From assembly GCA_965279355.1 (NCBI GenBank), contig OZ257155.1:620001-684000 (forward strand): a stretch of DNA of 64,000 nt. Reading direction: 5' to 3'. Positions within the stretch are counted from its first letter, which is position 1. The number at the start of each line of letters is the position of its first letter. The DNA is from G965279355 sp965279355 (GTDB lineage Bacteria > Pseudomonadota > Alphaproteobacteria > CACIAM-22H2). Under the pieces are notes generated by a model, which saw nothing but the letters and a program-made list of their open reading frames with translations, ran no database searches and had not been told where the DNA came from. Shown here in pieces: positions 32,744-41,622 of the stretch. The position numbers and the translations under genes were made by a program.

Positions 32744-32773
32744 ATTCCAAAATGCTGCGCTGCTCATTGTCAA
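32744..32773 (-). promoter_or_regulatory. Predicted sigma-70 promoter of the pdh operon
   Basis: On the minus strand TTGACA (32768-32773) is followed after 18 bases by TGGAAT (32744-32749), four of six matches to TATAAT. It lies in an AT-rich stretch of 227 bases (32584-32810) with no gene, which also holds the palindrome GTTAATTAAC at 32708-32717. The leader to the pdhA start would be about 150 bases. Motif match only. Confidence 0.45.
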
Positions 32774-32810
32774 ATCAGGCATTATTTTGCGCTGCATTCG
32801 AAACAAAACC

Positions 32811-34760
32811 TCAGGCGCTTCGGGGCCGCACGATAAGCCGCTGCACCACATAGACAATCACGCCTCCCGCCAGCCCGATTACGTCGGTGATCAGCCCCGG
32901 GATCATCAGGCAGAGCGCCGACCCAAACAGCACAATGCGAGCCGGCCATCCGATCGATCCGCCCGCGTACCAACCCTCTGTCGATGACGCCAGCAGAAAG
33001 ACACCGATCGATGCGGTCACAAAAACCTCGGCAACGTAGAACGCGTCGCCCTGCATCAGCAGTTCCGGCCCGAAGAAGAACATGAACGGCACGATGAACG
33101 TCGCCAGCCCAAGCTTGATGGCGATGAAGGACGTTTTCCAGGGGTCGGCACCGCACATGCCCGCGGCCGCGAAGGATGCAAGTGCCACCGGCGGCGTGAT
33201 CGCAGAGATCACGGCGTAGTAAAAGATGAACAGATGCGCGGTGAGCGGCGCCACGCCCATCTGCGCCAGACCCGGAGCGATGACCGATGCCGCCACCGCA
33301 TAGGCGGCCGTGGTCGGCATTCCCATACCGAGCACCAGGGCGATCAGCATGGCGAAGATCAGCGCCAGCAGGCGGCTTTCGCCGGCGATCGCCAGAACCA
33401 TGTTTGAAAACCGCCCGCCCAGGCCGGTCAATGCAATGACACCGACGATGATGCCGGCACAGGCGCAGATCGCGACCAATTGCACCGTCTCGCGGCCGGC
33501 CGATGACAATGCCCCGAGGATGGCGCGTGGTCCCATGGCTGTCGCCCGGCCCGACAGCCAGCTCGCCACGATCGCCGCCAGAATGCCGACCGATCCGGCG
33601 CGGAACACCGAATAACCCATCAGTAGCATCACGATCAGCATGATGATCGGAATCAGCAGATGAAACCGCGTGAGGACGCTCAGCACACTGGGCAATTCGT
33701 TGCGGGGAATGCCGTGCAGGTTGTTTTTGCGGGCATGCAGGTCGCAATGGACGTAGCAGGCGATATAGAACAACAGGGTCGGAATGACCGCCGCGACGGC
33801 AATGTCCGTGTAGGGGATGCCGAGGATCTCCGCCATGATGAAGGCGCCGGCGCCCATGATGGGTGGCGTGATCTGCCCGCCGGTCGACGATGTCGCTTCG
33901 ATCGCCGCCGCAGTGGACCGGTCATAACCAACCCGCCGCATCATCGGGATTGTGATCATGCCCGAAGCGACCACGTTGGCCACCGCGCTGCCGCTGATTG
34001 TCCCGAACAGGACGCCCGAGACCACCGCGACCTTGGCCGGACCGCCCCGCGCCCAGCCGACCAGCGCGATCGACAGGTCGTTGAAGAACTCACCGGCTTT
34101 CGATGCCTGCAAGAACGCCGCGAAGGCGATGAACAGGATGATGTAGGTCGAAGAGACATCGAGCGTGATGCCGTGAATCCCCTGCATCGAATAGATGTAG
34201 CTGAAGAATGAGTCGGCGCTGATGCCGCGGTGGTGCAACACGCCAGGCATCCACGGGCCCAGAAACGAATAGACGATGAAGACGAGCGCCAGGATCGGCA
34301 AGGCCGCGCCGGCAGCGCGGCGGGTCAACTCAAGCACCATGAATGTGCCGGCGGCGCCAACGACCAGATCCCAGGTGGTTGGCAGCACGCCGGCCCGGAA
34401 CAGCAGCTCGTCGAGATTGACCGCGATGTAGACCATGATGGCGATGCTCGCCGCCATCATCAGCCAGTCGTACCAGGGGACTCGGTCCATGCCCGGACCC
34501 GGGCGCGCCGCATAAATGGCAAAGCCGATGACCGATCCCATCGACAGATGAATGGTGCGAAATACCCAGGGATCGATGGGATGAATATTGAGAACGATCA
34601 GGTGGAAAACGACGTAGCCGATCGCGAGCCAGTAGACGAGGTGGCTTATCCATCCCCTGAGGGCCCGCGTCCGGCCGCCGAACTCGACCTCGAGCGCCTT
34701 CTCAGCGGCGTCCGGAGGCAAGGTATCGGCTTCGGCAATCGCTGCCTTTTGCTGCGTCAT
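32811..34760 (-). CDS. TRAP transporter fused permease (4TM/12TM)
   Basis: Inner-membrane component of a TAXI-type TRAP transporter. The 649 residues fuse the small Q-like subunit (about the first 180, four membrane helices) to the large DctM-like M subunit (about 12 helices), with the conserved TGGQITPPIMGAGAFIMAE and GMGMPTTAAYAV segments of the M family. It pairs with the TAXI substrate-binding gene upstream on the same strand, 85 bases away across a 12-base-arm hairpin. Uptake is driven by an ion gradient. Substrates of TAXI-TRAP systems are mostly unknown, glutamate and C4 acids being examples. Confidence 0.92.
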   Translation of the reverse strand: MTQQKAAIAEADTLPPDAAEKALEVEFGGRTRALRGWISHLVYWLAIGYVVFHLIVLNIHPIDPWVFRTIHLSMGSVIGFAIYAARPGPGMDRVPWYDWLMMAASIAIMVYIAVNLDELLFRAGVLPTTWDLVVGAAGTFMVLELTRRAAGAALPILALVFIVYSFLGPWMPGVLHHRGISADSFFSYIYSMQGIHGITLDVSSTYIILFIAFAAFLQASKAGEFFNDLSIALVGWARGGPAKVAVVSGVLFGTISGSAVANVVASGMITIPMMRRVGYDRSTAAAIEATSSTGGQITPPIMGAGAFIMAEILGIPYTDIAVAAVIPTLLFYIACYVHCDLHARKNNLHGIPRNELPSVLSVLTRFHLLIPIIMLIVMLLMGYSVFRAGSVGILAAIVASWLSGRATAMGPRAILGALSSAGRETVQLVAICACAGIIVGVIALTGLGGRFSNMVLAIAGESRLLALIFAMLIALVLGMGMPTTAAYAVAASVIAPGLAQMGVAPLTAHLFIFYYAVISAITPPVALASFAAAGMCGADPWKTSFIAIKLGLATFIVPFMFFFGPELLMQGDAFYVAEVFVTASIGVFLLASSTEGWYAGGSIGWPARIVLFGSALCLMIPGLITDVIGLAGGVIVYVVQRLIVRPRSA

Positions 34761-34792
34761 CCGCCCCGCCCCTGTTTAAACCCCGGAACGCC

Positions 34793-34822
34793 GCACGCCG
34801 CGCTGTGGGAAGCGCGGCGTGC
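34793..34822 (-). terminator. Strong hairpin between TAXI binding-protein and TRAP permease genes
   Basis: GCACGCCGCGCT and AGCGCGGCGTGC form perfect 12-base arms around a 6-base loop, 23 bases beyond the stop of the binding-protein gene. No T-run follows. In transporters such hairpins typically protect the upstream mRNA or partly terminate, so that binding protein is made in excess of permease. Confidence 0.6.
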
Positions 34823-34845
34823 CTTCCGTAGCGTCAGGCTGTTGG

Positions 34846-35826
34846 TCAGCCCTTGAGATTGTCGGGGATCTTGAAGCCCTTCTCCTCGAAATAGCGGATC
34901 GCGCCGGGATGGAACGGCAGGAACGTGTTCTTCGTCACGTTCGCCGGCAGCGTTTCCTTGGCTGCGGCATGACCCTGGACCATCCGCGGATTGCTTTCCA
35001 TCACCGCCTTCACGATGCCGTAAACAAGATCGGCCGGCACATCCTTATGCGCGATCGCGAAATTAAAGACGCCGACGGTCGCTTGATCTTCATTCAATGT
35101 GCGATAGGTGCCCTTCGGAATCACGGCGTCCGAGAGCTCGGGCATCTTCTGTTTGAGTGTCGCGATCTCCTGCGGCGAGAAGCTGAAGAACGTCACCGGA
35201 TTTGACGCTTCGGCTTCCGAATAGGCCGGGAATGGAAGGCCTGCCGCGAACCCGAATGAGTCGATCAGACCATCACCGAGTTGCGAGGTCATGTCGCTGG
35301 CGCCACCGTTCCGGATCGCGCTTACCTTGATGCCGAGCGCTTCGAGCATCAGCGGCATATAGGTTCCGGGCGTACCGGCGCGGGGGCCGACCCCGACGTT
35401 CTTGCCGTTGAGATGCTGCACCGATTTGATGCCGGATTTCTGCAGCGACACGAAATGGAACATCGTGTCGTACATCGGGAAAATGGCGCGGATGCTCTGG
35501 AACTTGCGCCCCTGCGTCCATGCGCCCTCACCCTTCCACGCCTGCAGCGCGACGCCCATCGTGGTCATGCCGAGATCCACCTGCTTGGTCTCGGTCAGGA
35601 TAATGTTGTGGTTGGGACCGTCGGACTGCCGGGTGCTGATCGGTACTTTGACAGCATCGGCGGCAATATTGGCCCAGACCTGGCCATAGACGAAGAACAC
35701 GCCGCCGACCGAGGCGGTGCCTAATGTCAGCGATTTTGGCCAGTTCGGGTTCTGCGCGGAGGCCGGAAGTGCGAACAATACGCCCGCAATGACGACAGCC
35801 GAAAGCTTCGCGGCAGCGAATTTCAT
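34846..35826 (-). CDS. TAXI-family TRAP solute-binding protein
   Basis: Periplasmic receptor of 326 residues. A signal peptide (residues 1-24, cleavage after ASA) precedes the TAXI-family fold with WPKSLTLGTASVGGVFFVYGQVW, the region that names the family by its TxxI and GG turns, and the segment GVGPRAGTPGTYMPLMLEALG. A GGGAGGAA ribosome-binding site precedes the ATG. It lies directly upstream of the fused permease gene. The ligand cannot be read from sequence. Confidence 0.92.
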   Translation of the reverse strand: MKFAAAKLSAVVIAGVLFALPASAQNPNWPKSLTLGTASVGGVFFVYGQVWANIAADAVKVPISTRQSDGPNHNIILTETKQVDLGMTTMGVALQAWKGEGAWTQGRKFQSIRAIFPMYDTMFHFVSLQKSGIKSVQHLNGKNVGVGPRAGTPGTYMPLMLEALGIKVSAIRNGGASDMTSQLGDGLIDSFGFAAGLPFPAYSEAEASNPVTFFSFSPQEIATLKQKMPELSDAVIPKGTYRTLNEDQATVGVFNFAIAHKDVPADLVYGIVKAVMESNPRMVQGHAAAKETLPANVTKNTFLPFHPGAIRYFEEKGFKIPDNLKG

Positions 35827-35936
35827 GATGTTCCTCCCTGTGTCTCAACGTTCCGCTTGTCCCGTTATTCGGGCTCTGCGGCATTGAGGCTAGGCTAGAG
35901 GGGTCTGGAAGGCTTGTCTATGCCGCTCGCGACGGA

Positions 35937-36260
35937 TCAGCGTGCCGTCGGCGTCTCGAAGATGATGACTTCGTCGGGGCGCGAGTAATTCAGGATCAGG
36001 CGCGCCCGCTCTTCCAGCAGGTCCGGATCGAGACTGTCGGCGCGCAGCAGCCTGACCCGCCGCTCCAGCGCCATGCGCTCGGCATGCACTTCATCATATT
36101 GCGCATGCGACTGGCCGAGACGCTCGGTGAGGCGGACATAGGCCGTCAGGCCACGGTCCCCTTCGATCGAGTGATAGACGAAATAGCCAACCACGCAAAA
36201 GCCGAGCACGGGTCCGATGACATCCCGCGCGCGCTGTTGAAGTTCCTGCATGATCCGCAT
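35937..36260 (-). CDS. ftsB: Septum formation initiator, FtsB/DivIC family
   Basis: Bitopic division protein of the FtsQLB complex. The 107 residues show a short cytoplasmic start, one membrane helix (about 14-31, VIGPVLGFCVVGYFVYHS) and a periplasmic coiled coil (about 45-75) ending with DPDLLEERARLILNYSRPDEVIIF, the usual FtsB tail. It is downstream of eno, the standard location of ftsB in alphaproteobacteria, here with a 67-residue gene between. ATG 36260 or the second ATG at 36251 may be used. Confidence 0.88.
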   Translation of the reverse strand: MRIMQELQQRARDVIGPVLGFCVVGYFVYHSIEGDRGLTAYVRLTERLGQSHAQYDEVHAERMALERRVRLLRADSLDPDLLEERARLILNYSRPDEVIIFETPTAR

Positions 36261-36374
36261 GCATGCACCGAATCACACCGCGACTCCCGGCGTCAATGCG
36301 AATTCACGCGCCGACTGCCAAATGATTCAAATGACTCACAGAAAACTTCTGCGGCGGTACTCAGTGGCGCTCGC

Positions 36375-36578
36375 TCAGGTCTTGGCGGGTGCCGTGAATT
36401 CCATGCCGCTCATGCGGCCGACGAAGGGTTTGGTGACGTCGTCGCGCGTCATCACCAACTCCATCGCCCCGGCGCCAGCCCCCAGCGCCACCACGATGCG
36501 CTTGAGCGATCGCTGGGTGACTGTGGCATCGACCACGCGGTCGTTGTTGGTGCAGGTGACTTTGACGGTGTCGGCCAT
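36375..36578 (-). CDS. Small protein of unknown function downstream of enolase (67 aa)
   Basis: The product MADTVKVTCTNNDRV... is 67 residues, with a beta-strand-rich pattern and no signal peptide. It is the only gene between eno and ftsB and its ATG begins 2 bases after the eno stop, so it is translated with eno. Residues CTNN, TQRSLKRIVVALGAGAGAMELVM and FVGRMSGMEF are the main conserved-looking parts; the basic ALGAGAG turn could be a nucleotide or ligand loop but there is no proof. Function unknown. Confidence 0.65.
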   Translation of the reverse strand: MADTVKVTCTNNDRVVDATVTQRSLKRIVVALGAGAGAMELVMTRDDVTKPFVGRMSGMEFTAPAKT

Positions 36579-36580
36579 GG

Positions 36581-37861
36581 TCAGCTCTTCTTCAGCACGG
36601 AGCGGCCGGCATACTTCGCCTGCCCGCCCAGCTGCTCTTCGATGCGGATCAGCTGGTTGTACTTGGCAAGACGGTCGGAGCGCGACAGCGAGCCGGTCTT
36701 GATCTGCCCGCAATTGGTGGCGACGGCGATGTCGGCGATGGTGGTGTCCTCCGTCTCGCCGGAGCGGTGCGACATCACGGCCGTATAGGCCGCGCGATGC
36801 GCCATATTGACCGCCTCGAACGTCTCGGAGAGCGAGCCGATCTGGTTGACCTTCACCAGGATCGAATTGGCGACGCCCTTCCTGATGCCCTCGGCCAGCC
36901 GCTTGGGGTTGGTGACGAACAGGTCGTCGCCGACCAGCTGCACTTTCCTGCCCAGCGCCGCGGTGATTCCCGCCCAGCCTTCCCAGTCGTCCTCGGCCAT
37001 GCCGTCCTCGATCGAGACGATCGGATATTTGGAGACGAGGTTTTCGTAGTACTTCACCATGGCTGCGGGATCGAGCGACTTGCCCTCGCCTTCCATCTCG
37101 TATTTGCCGTTCTTGAAGAACTCGGTCGAAGCCGGGTCGAGTGCCAGCACGATATCGTCGCCGAGCTTGTAGCCGGCCGCCTCGATCGCCTTCGAGATGA
37201 ACGACAGCGCCTCATCGGCGCTCTTGAGGTTGGGGGCGAAGCCGCCTTCGTCGCCGACGTTGGTCGCATGGCCGGCATCCGAGAGCCGCTTCTTCAGCGC
37301 CTGGAACACTTCGGAGCCATAGCGGACGGCCTCAGCCATGGTCGCGGCGCCGACCGGCATGATCATGAATTCCTGGATATCGATCGGATTGTCGGCATGC
37401 GCGCCGCCGTTGACGATGTTCATCAGCGGCACCGGCAGCATATGCGCGCTGGGCCCGCCGAGATAGCGATAGAGCGGCTGCCCGCGAGCAATGGACGCCG
37501 CCTTCGCTGCTGCCAGAGACACGCCAAGGATGGCATTCGCCCCGAGGCGGCCCTTGTTGGGCGTGCCGTCCAGATCAATCATCGTCTGGTCGAGGGCCAG
37601 CTGGTCTTCGGCATCGCGGCCCGACAGCGTGTCGTAGATCTCGCCGTTGACGGCCTCGACCGCCCTGCGAACGCCTTTGCCGCCGTAGCGCTTCTTGTCG
37701 CCGTCGCGCAGTTCGACCGCCTCGTGGGCACCGGTGCTGGCGCCCGACGGCACCGCGGCGCGGCCAATACTGCCGTCCTCAAGGGTGACATCGACTTCGA
37801 CCGTGGGATTGCCACGGCTATCGAGGATCTCGCGGGCGTGGATATCGACAATGGCGGTCAT
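36581..37861 (-). CDS. eno: Enolase
   Basis: Converts 2-phosphoglycerate to phosphoenolpyruvate in glycolysis and forms part of the RNA degradosome in many bacteria. The 426 residues have SGASTGAHEAVELRDGD, MNIVNGGAHADNPIDIQEFM, the metal- and substrate-binding SIEDGMAEDDWEGW, VLVKVNQIGSLSET and SHRSGETEDTTIADIAVAT, all intact. It begins close to a divergent promoter region shared with the dioxygenase gene, including an FNR-type box 114 bases upstream of its ATG. Confidence 0.97.
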   Translation of the reverse strand: MTAIVDIHAREILDSRGNPTVEVDVTLEDGSIGRAAVPSGASTGAHEAVELRDGDKKRYGGKGVRRAVEAVNGEIYDTLSGRDAEDQLALDQTMIDLDGTPNKGRLGANAILGVSLAAAKAASIARGQPLYRYLGGPSAHMLPVPLMNIVNGGAHADNPIDIQEFMIMPVGAATMAEAVRYGSEVFQALKKRLSDAGHATNVGDEGGFAPNLKSADEALSFISKAIEAAGYKLGDDIVLALDPASTEFFKNGKYEMEGEGKSLDPAAMVKYYENLVSKYPIVSIEDGMAEDDWEGWAGITAALGRKVQLVGDDLFVTNPKRLAEGIRKGVANSILVKVNQIGSLSETFEAVNMAHRAAYTAVMSHRSGETEDTTIADIAVATNCGQIKTGSLSRSDRLAKYNQLIRIEEQLGGQAKYAGRSVLKKS

Positions 37862-37974
37862 TACGGCGCTTTCGCAAAGTGGGACGGATGCGGGCCGGTT
37901 TTAGCAGGGCTGACCCCGCGCCTCAACGGCCAGCACGGTGTCATGTTTGAATCAGGATTGTGATGGGCCGGCGT

Positions 37975-37988
37975 TTGATATGGATCAA
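37975..37988. promoter_or_regulatory. FNR/FixK-type binding site
   Basis: TTGAT ATGG ATCAA at 37975-37988 is a full match to the consensus TTGAT-N4-ATCAA used by FNR/Anr/FixK regulators. It lies in the 181-base intergenic region, 54 bases before the dioxygenase ATG and 113 bases before the eno ATG on the other strand. Its distance could suit either gene. No binding evidence exists; the exact match makes it a good candidate for oxygen-responsive control. Confidence 0.6.
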
Positions 37989-38042
37989 AGTCCCGCAGCC
38001 CTCACCCTTCACTATTCGAGCATAACAAGGTGGAGAGTCCGA

Positions 38043-39053
38043 ATGGCTGAAATCGTACTTGGTCTGGCAACGTCGCACAGCCCGATGCTGCCCGTCCCGG
38101 CGGATATCTGGAACGCCCGGATCCCGGACGATCTCGCCAATCCCGAGCTGTATTTCCGCGGCAAGCCGTACCGGTTCGACAGCCTTGTTGCCGCTCGTAA
38201 GGACGAACAGATCGGCCGCGAGATCACGCCGCAGATCTGGCACCGCAAGCACGCAGCCTGCCAGGCGGCGATCGGAACTCTCGCCGACCTGTTCCGAGAC
38301 GCCAAAATCGATCTCGCCGTGATCGTCGGCGACGATCAGAAGGAGATTTTCGACGACGATAACTTCCCCGCCTTCAGCGTGTTCTGGGGTCCTAGCTTCG
38401 AGAATATCCCGATGGGCCCGGACCTCCTGGCGAAGCTGCCGCCGGGTGTCGCGCCGGCGATGCCGGGGTATTGCCCGCCCGATCGCACCGCCTATAGCGG
38501 CGAGCCGAATCTTGGCAGGCACATCATCCGCTCCCTGATGGCGGACAATTTCGATATCGCGCAATCGACGCATCTACCGAGCGGACCGCAGGGCAGCAAC
38601 TGCGTTCCGCATGCCTACGGCTTCGTCTATCGCAAGATCATGCGCGATCAGGTCGTCCCGAACGTGCCGGTGCTGATCAACACCTTCTTTCCACCCAACC
38701 AGCCAAGCGCCGCGCGCTGCATCGATTTCGGGCGGGCGCTCGGTCGTGCTATAGCCTCCTGGCCGCAGCAGGCACGGGTCGCCATCATCGCATCCGGAGG
38801 CCTCTCGCATTTCGTAATCGACGAGACGTTCGATCGGGAGATGATCGACGCCCTGAAGCGGCGGGATTTTGCCCGTCTCGGCAAAATCGACGAAGCGATG
38901 CTCCAGTCGGGCACGTCGGAATACAAGAACTGGCTGGCCGTCGCGGCGGCGATGGCGGACCGGGACACGGACATGACGCTGCTGGACTATGTTCCGTGCT
39001 ATCGCACCGATGCCGGAACCGGGACCGCCATGGGGTTTGCGTACTGGAAATGA
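38043..39053 (+). CDS. Class III extradiol ring-cleavage dioxygenase (LigB-like)
   Basis: Non-haem iron dioxygenase of the LigB/DODA-type superfamily that opens aromatic catechol-like rings. The 336 residues show iron-ligand His12 in TSHSPML, a second His in STHLPSGPQGSNCVPHAYGF and the conserved GGLSHFV; VIVGDDQKEIF likely carries the acidic ligand. GGTGGAGA precedes ATG 38043. Being a plus-strand gene divergent from eno it stands near antiporter and enolase-like genes that may be functionally linked. Substrate is unknown. Confidence 0.88.
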   Translation: MAEIVLGLATSHSPMLPVPADIWNARIPDDLANPELYFRGKPYRFDSLVAARKDEQIGREITPQIWHRKHAACQAAIGTLADLFRDAKIDLAVIVGDDQKEIFDDDNFPAFSVFWGPSFENIPMGPDLLAKLPPGVAPAMPGYCPPDRTAYSGEPNLGRHIIRSLMADNFDIAQSTHLPSGPQGSNCVPHAYGFVYRKIMRDQVVPNVPVLINTFFPPNQPSAARCIDFGRALGRAIASWPQQARVAIIASGGLSHFVIDETFDREMIDALKRRDFARLGKIDEAMLQSGTSEYKNWLAVAAAMADRDTDMTLLDYVPCYRTDAGTGTAMGFAYWK

Positions 39054-39070
39054 GACAGAAGCGGTCCTGA

Positions 39071-39271
39071 TCAGTCCAGTGCCTGCGCAATCCGCTCGAT
39101 CTCGTCCATGCTGTAGCCGTCGAACTGCCCCTGCAGCACCGCCTTCGCCTTGTCGGCCGGGAACCGCAAGATCTGCATGATCGCCTTCTCGTCGTAGCGG
39201 TGCCGCTTGATCGCCCTGCCGATCATCATGACCGCCATGTTCCGTGCCGCCACGTCGCGTGGATTTGCCAT
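39071..39271 (-). CDS. Small helix-turn-helix-like protein (66 aa)
   Basis: The 66-residue product MANPRDVAARNMAVMM... is helical; its second half (IMQILRFPADKAKAVLQGQFDGYSMDEIERIAQAL) resembles the XRE-type helix-turn-helix of HigA-like antitoxins and small regulators, though no toxin-like gene is adjacent. It lies 21 bases after the HAD gene stop is reached in the minus direction, so both may be cotranscribed. Its end is 17 bases from the convergent dioxygenase gene. DNA binding is inferred only from the pattern. Confidence 0.55.
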   Translation of the reverse strand: MANPRDVAARNMAVMMIGRAIKRHRYDEKAIMQILRFPADKAKAVLQGQFDGYSMDEIERIAQALD

Positions 39272-39292
39272 CACAGCCCCCTTTCGGGCGCC

Positions 39293-40012
39293 TCAGGCGC
39301 CCAGCCGTTCCGCCAGTTCAACAAAACTGTTCGCGATGATGTCCCAGTCTCCGTCCGGCTTGAAATTGGCGGAGGCACCCGGGCCTTTCTCCTGCGGGCG
39401 CGACACGAAACCCGTGCGCAGCCCCTGCGCGCTCGCGGCCTTCAGGTCGCTGTTGTGGCAGGCAACCATCATCACCTGGGACGGCACAAGGCCCAGCACC
39501 CTGGCGCAGTCGACGTAGCTCTGCGGCACCGGCTTGTAGTTCCGCACGACTTCGGCGCCGAGGATCGTGTCCCATGGAATGCCGCCGCGCCTGGCCATGT
39601 TGACCATCAGCGCGATGTTGCCGTTGGAATGCGGCGCGATGATGTACTTCTTCTTGAGGCGCGCCAGTCCCGGCACCGTATCCGGCCATGGATCGAGCCG
39701 ATGCCAGGCCTGATTGAGATCGTCGATCTCCGGCTCCGACAATTTACCCGCAAGCCCGTATTGCGGCAGCAACGCCACCAGCGATTCACGGTGCAGGACA
39801 TCGAGGATCGTCCATACCCGGCGGCCGGAGCGCACCTCTTCCATCGACGGCTGATATTTGCCGCGCCATGCATCGGCGAAGGCCTCTGCGTCGATGGTCA
39901 CGTTCAGACGCCTGGCCAGCGCCGCGACGTCGCGCGCGACGCCGCCGCGCCAGTCCACGCATGTCCCGAATACATCGAAAATGCAGGCTTTAATGCCGGA
40001 AAGTTCAGCCAT
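39293..40012 (-). CDS. Haloacid dehalogenase type II-like hydrolase
   Basis: HAD hydrolase of 239 residues with nucleophile Asp in CIFDVFGTCVDWRGG, APHSNGNIAL (motif II), the Lys in VRNYKPVPQSY and HNSDLKAASAQG (motif IV). It resembles haloacetate/2-haloacid dehalogenases of class II but the actual substrate is open; the motif II Ser-Asn-Gly is kept. On the minus strand within a plus-strand cluster; its start is 119 bases from the divergent antiporter start. Confidence 0.82.
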   Translation of the reverse strand: MAELSGIKACIFDVFGTCVDWRGGVARDVAALARRLNVTIDAEAFADAWRGKYQPSMEEVRSGRRVWTILDVLHRESLVALLPQYGLAGKLSEPEIDDLNQAWHRLDPWPDTVPGLARLKKKYIIAPHSNGNIALMVNMARRGGIPWDTILGAEVVRNYKPVPQSYVDCARVLGLVPSQVMMVACHNSDLKAASAQGLRTGFVSRPQEKGPGASANFKPDGDWDIIANSFVELAERLGA

Positions 40013-40131
40013 GATGGATTTGAGATAGCCATGCGGGCCACGCGCTGGCAAGCGGTTTGACCGTAGGCCGGTCACGCCATAGTTTGGGCACTCAAATCAG
40101 AACGACGGGAACAGGGTCAGGCCGGGGAGAC

Positions 40132-41580
40132 ATGATGTTTCGGATTTGCGCGCGCTTTAGAACATGCCTCGCCGTTGCTGCTCTCGGCTCCATCCTGGTC
40201 CCACTCACCGCATCGCCATCATCCGCCGCCGACATGGCACATCTCAACGGCGCGGAACTCGGCATCGTCTGGGGCCTGCCCTTTGTCGGGATGCTGCTGT
40301 CGATCGCGCTGTTCCCGCTCCTCGCCCCGAAAGTCTGGGAACATCATTTCGGCAAGATCTCGATGATCTGGACGATCGTTCTCGCGGTGCCGCTGATTGC
40401 CGTGCACGGAACGACGATCGCCGCGACCGAGCTTCTGCATACCATCGCGCTGGAATACATCCCGTTCATCATCCTGCTGTTCTCGCTGTTCGTGGTGGCC
40501 GGCGGCATCCGCGTCATCGGCAATCTCGTGGGCAATCCGGCAACGAATACGGCCCTGCTTGGCCTCGGCACGGTCAGCGCCAGCTTTCTGGGAACGACTG
40601 GCGCCTCGATGCTGCTGATCCGGCCGATGATCGCCGCCAATTCGGACCGTCACCATAACATCCACGTTTTTGTCTTCTTCATCTTCCTGGTCTCGAACAT
40701 CGGCGGCTCGCTGACGCCGCTTGGCGATCCGCCGCTCTTCCTGGGGTTCCTGAAGGGCGTCGATTTCCTGTGGACGATGAAGACGATGTTCTTGCCGATG
40801 GTGGTGGCATCGGTCCTGCTGCTGGCGATCTTCTTCGTCATCGACACGATGGCGTGGCGGAAAGAGCCGCCCGAGGTCACCATGCCAAGCCAAATCCCGC
40901 GGCAGGTGCGGATCGAAGGACAATCCAACCTGTTCTATCTTGCCGGCGTCATCGGCGCCGTCCTGCTGAGCGGCCTTTGGCAACCCGGCATAGCCATTCC
41001 GCTTGGCCTTGGCATTGAAGTCCCGCTGCAGGGCCTTGTCCGGGACGTGCTTCTGCTCGTTATCAGCTATTGCTCCTGGAAAACCACGCGCTCATCCATT
41101 CGCGTCGAGAATGCCTTCACCTGGGTGCCGATTCAGGAAGTCGCGATCCTGTTCATCGCGATCTTCGTGACGATGATCCCGGCCCTTGCCATCCTGCGGG
41201 CCGGCGCCGAGGGACAGCTTGCGCCGCTGATTGCGCTGGTCTCTTCAGATGGTCAGCCCAACAACGCCGCCTATTTCTGGCTGACGGGACTTCTGTCGAG
41301 CTTCCTCGACAATGCACCGACCTATCTCGTGTTCTTCAACATCGCCGGGGGCGATGCGACGACACTGATGGGACCGCTCGCGACCACGCTGCTGGCGATT
41401 TCGGCCGGCGCTGTGTTCATGGGCGCCAACACCTATATCGGCAACGCGCCGAACTTCATGGTCAAGTCGATCTGCGAGGAGCGCGGGATCCGGATGCCGA
41501 GCTTCTTCGGCTACATGGTCTGGTCGTGCGGCATTCTCCTGCCGATCTTCGTCCTCATCACTCTCCTCTTTTTCAGATAA
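40132..41580 (+). CDS. NhaD-like sodium:proton antiporter (ion transporter superfamily)
   Basis: Polytopic inner-membrane protein of 482 residues with a signal-like first segment ending near SSAADMAH and about 12 further helices, including GNPATNTALLGLGTVSASFLG, GSLTPLGDPPLFLGFLKG and NAPTYLVFFNIAGG, motifs of the citrate-transporter-like IT superfamily including NhaD. GGGGAGA lies before the paired ATGs at 40132 and 40135. It precedes the enolase-superfamily gene by 42 bases. Ion selectivity is inferred from family only. Confidence 0.85.
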   Translation: MMFRICARFRTCLAVAALGSILVPLTASPSSAADMAHLNGAELGIVWGLPFVGMLLSIALFPLLAPKVWEHHFGKISMIWTIVLAVPLIAVHGTTIAATELLHTIALEYIPFIILLFSLFVVAGGIRVIGNLVGNPATNTALLGLGTVSASFLGTTGASMLLIRPMIAANSDRHHNIHVFVFFIFLVSNIGGSLTPLGDPPLFLGFLKGVDFLWTMKTMFLPMVVASVLLLAIFFVIDTMAWRKEPPEVTMPSQIPRQVRIEGQSNLFYLAGVIGAVLLSGLWQPGIAIPLGLGIEVPLQGLVRDVLLLVISYCSWKTTRSSIRVENAFTWVPIQEVAILFIAIFVTMIPALAILRAGAEGQLAPLIALVSSDGQPNNAAYFWLTGLLSSFLDNAPTYLVFFNIAGGDATTLMGPLATTLLAISAGAVFMGANTYIGNAPNFMVKSICEERGIRMPSFFGYMVWSCGILLPIFVLITLLFFR

Positions 41581-41622
41581 GACAGCACCACAATAAGCCT
41601 TCGTCCGGGGAAACAGCCGCCA

